Of a DNA stretch of 64,000 nt, positions 63,999-64,000 are shown one piece after another. Below the pieces are notes generated by a model that was not told the DNA's origin, ran no database searches, and saw only the letters and a list, made by a program, of their open reading frames with translations. The stretch spans positions 1 through 64,000 of the forward strand of contig JAFZQT010000056.1 in assembly GCA_017620235.1 (NCBI GenBank). Reading direction: 5' to 3'. Source of the stretch: Butyrivibrio sp. (GTDB lineage Bacteria > Bacillota > Clostridia > Lachnospirales > Lachnospiraceae). Position 1 is the stretch's first letter. The number at the start of each line of letters is the position of its first letter. The position numbers and the translations under genes were made by a program.

Positions 63999-64000
63999 TA

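Noticed and set aside
1..64000. tRNA, rRNA, insertion sequences and prophage genes
   Set aside because: I saw no tRNA cloverleaf, rRNA segment, transposase or integrase, and no phage structural genes on either strand.

Overview
The window reads as chromosomal DNA of a low-GC, plant-fibre-degrading anaerobe of the Lachnospiraceae (Butyrivibrio/Pseudobutyrivibrio-like). This rests on AT-rich Gram-positive promoters and AGGAGG ribosome sites, lipoprotein signal peptides, a class-I preQ1 riboswitch with queT, plant-polysaccharide enzymes (GH5, a GH120-like beta-xylosidase, pectin-acetylesterase and pectate-lyase folds), abundant c-di-GMP proteins and an anaerobic glycerol-3-phosphate cluster. I see no rRNA, tRNA, insertion sequence or prophage, and no CRISPR array with cas genes.

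Layout. 1-6.9 kb: a lipoprotein cut by the window edge, then three tandem paralogues of one membrane histidine kinase (one frameshifted, one lacking its kinase half, one intact) and a possible 23-residue membrane peptide. 6.9-15 kb: a YerB-like lipoprotein, queT with its riboswitch, truA, a secreted glycosidase-like protein, a GT-C glycosyltransferase and an ABC-F ATPase. 15.1-21.4 kb: an NrtR-like regulator with a degenerate Nudix box, a six-unit array with an exact 53-bp period, a terminator, a consensus promoter carrying two 17-bp palindromes, and an operon of a soluble SPFH protein, an NAD-kinase-like protein and a two-part methyltransferase, followed by a degenerate CPBP protein on its own promoter. 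21.4-27.1 kb: purine permease, hflK-hflC, rho, yggS. 27.2-33 kb: PilZ, GH5 lipoprotein, EAL and GGDEF proteins, a c-di-GMP module with a cellulase inside it. 33-40.5 kb: GH120-like enzyme, acyltransferase-like protein, DUF6320 protein, pectin acetylesterase and a secreted beta-helix protein. 40.7-50 kb: small proteins, a subtilase with a dockerin module overlapping a gene for a cohesin-like protein, and an acidic coiled-coil surface protein. 50-64 kb: glpK and two FAD enzymes, a NatA/NatB-CPBP transporter, a lipoprotein pair (first frameshifted), a chemoreceptor, the DUF1667 protein that usually sits beside the FAD enzymes, a nicotinamidase-like hydrolase and a CobW-like GTPase.

The strongest candidate for something undescribed is 15.1-20.7 kb. 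Twelve CTGTTG half-sites alternate in orientation every 26-27 bp with no slippage, directly between an NAD-type regulator and an operon containing an NAD-kinase-like protein, an SPFH scaffold and a methyltransferase. The second is the adjacent dockerin-protease and cohesin-like pair. Two genes carry one-base frame disruptions (near 2011 and 57683), which may be real decay or sequence errors.
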